A stretch of 64,000 bases of DNA from Lachnospiraceae bacterium (lineage in GTDB: Bacteria; Bacillota; Clostridia; Lachnospirales; Lachnospiraceae), in the NCBI GenBank assembly GCA_017623295.1, contig JAGAPK010000006.1, positions 1 through 64,000 on the forward strand, written 5' to 3'. Both the position numbers and the translations under genes were made by a program. Positions 63,849-64,000 of the stretch are shown piece by piece. Numbering within the stretch: the stretch's first letter is position 1; each line of letters starts with the position of its first letter. Below the pieces are notes generated by a model. The model did not search any database and was not told the DNA's origin. It saw nothing but the letters and a program-made list of their open reading frames with translations.

Positions 63849-64000
63849 TGGACGTTTTAAAGAAAGTGCCTGTCCGTGAACAGGATGCGAAAGTACGTGC
63901 AACAAATTTTGAAGAAGTATGTCTTGGATATAACAAAGAAGAAGCAATGTGCGAAGCAGAAAGATGTATCAACTGTAAAAACGCACAGTGTATGAAAGGA
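63848..64000 (+). CDS. nfnB: NfnB/glutamate synthase small-chain-like, N-terminal fragment
   Basis: The first 51 codons of a gene that runs off the window. 'KVPVREQDAKVRATNFEEV' followed by the Cys motif 'AERCINCKNAQC' is the N-terminal [4Fe-4S] region of the GltD/NfnB flavoprotein family. ATG 63848 overlaps the nfnA stop by one base. NfnB would carry the second FAD and the NADPH site of the bifurcating complex. True glutamate synthase beta chain is the alternative, made less likely by nfnA. Confidence 0.85.
   Translation, partial: MDVLKKVPVREQDAKVRATNFEEVCLGYNKEEAMCEAERCINCKNAQCMKG

Overview
The window looks like chromosome of a low-G+C Firmicute, most likely a gut member of the Lachnospiraceae (Clostridia). 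The evidence is the AT-leaning base composition, strong AGGAGG-type ribosome binding sites, a T-box leader on pheST, a class B sortase with (S/T)PxTG surface proteins, a Re-type citrate synthase next to NADP-isocitrate dehydrogenase, a formate-THF ligase/FolD pair, NfnAB, and the gene order tepA-ftsK. I see no rRNA, tRNA, CRISPR array, prophage or insertion sequence. Most genes are on the + strand; the exceptions are tyrA-aroA, three small genes at 25.2-26.4 kb and one ABC-F gene.

Layout. 1-0.8 kb: 3' end of a PEP-carboxykinase-like gene. 0.9-6.1 kb: two-component system and its FtsX-type ABC transporter, with a direct-repeat site that fits the regulator. 6.1-6.4 kb: a structured RNA with its own promoter and terminator that I read as 6S RNA. 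6.5-9.6 kb: SpoIID-like and YihY-like envelope proteins. 9.6-14.8 kb: T-box, pheS, pheT, M18 aminopeptidase. 14.8-15.7 kb: an AT-rich island with an unexplained structured intergenic region and a PBECR4-like predicted RNase. 15.8-17.7 kb: queA, PilZ, VanZ-like. 17.7-20.2 kb (-): aroA and tyrA. 20.4-25.1 kb: a divergent EF-G paralogue and leuS. 25.2-26.4 kb (-): three small genes of unknown role, one a Cys/Asn/Gly-rich membrane miniprotein.

26.5-39 kb is the most accessory-looking part: a membrane EAL phosphodiesterase, a class B sortase, two large BspA-type leucine-rich-repeat surface proteins (1751 and 971 aa) that share the same cell-wall sorting signal, and a leaderless subtilisin-like protease whose start codon sits directly behind a terminator hairpin. 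I read this as a surface-display module possibly linked to c-di-GMP.

39-42.4 kb: Re-citrate synthase, a GntR/FCD regulator and isocitrate dehydrogenase form one operon that would make 2-oxoglutarate. Its promoter carries a near-perfect palindrome of the GntR type over the -10 box. 42.5-55 kb: ABC-F protein, Rex, a coiled-coil protein, NAD(P)HX repair enzyme, alanine racemase, a MazF toxin without a visible antitoxin, a CNNM/CorC protein, YebC, a CFI-box protein, MetY and a polytopic membrane protein. 55.2-64 kb: TepA-like protease, FtsK/SpoIIIE, formate-THF ligase, FolD, a zinc-ribbon/TPR/chitobiase-like surface protein, NfnA and the start of NfnB.

Functions are assigned from motifs and gene order read by eye. 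No database search or structure prediction was run. Where an upstream in-frame start was available I chose the one with a ribosome binding site at sensible spacing, and say so.
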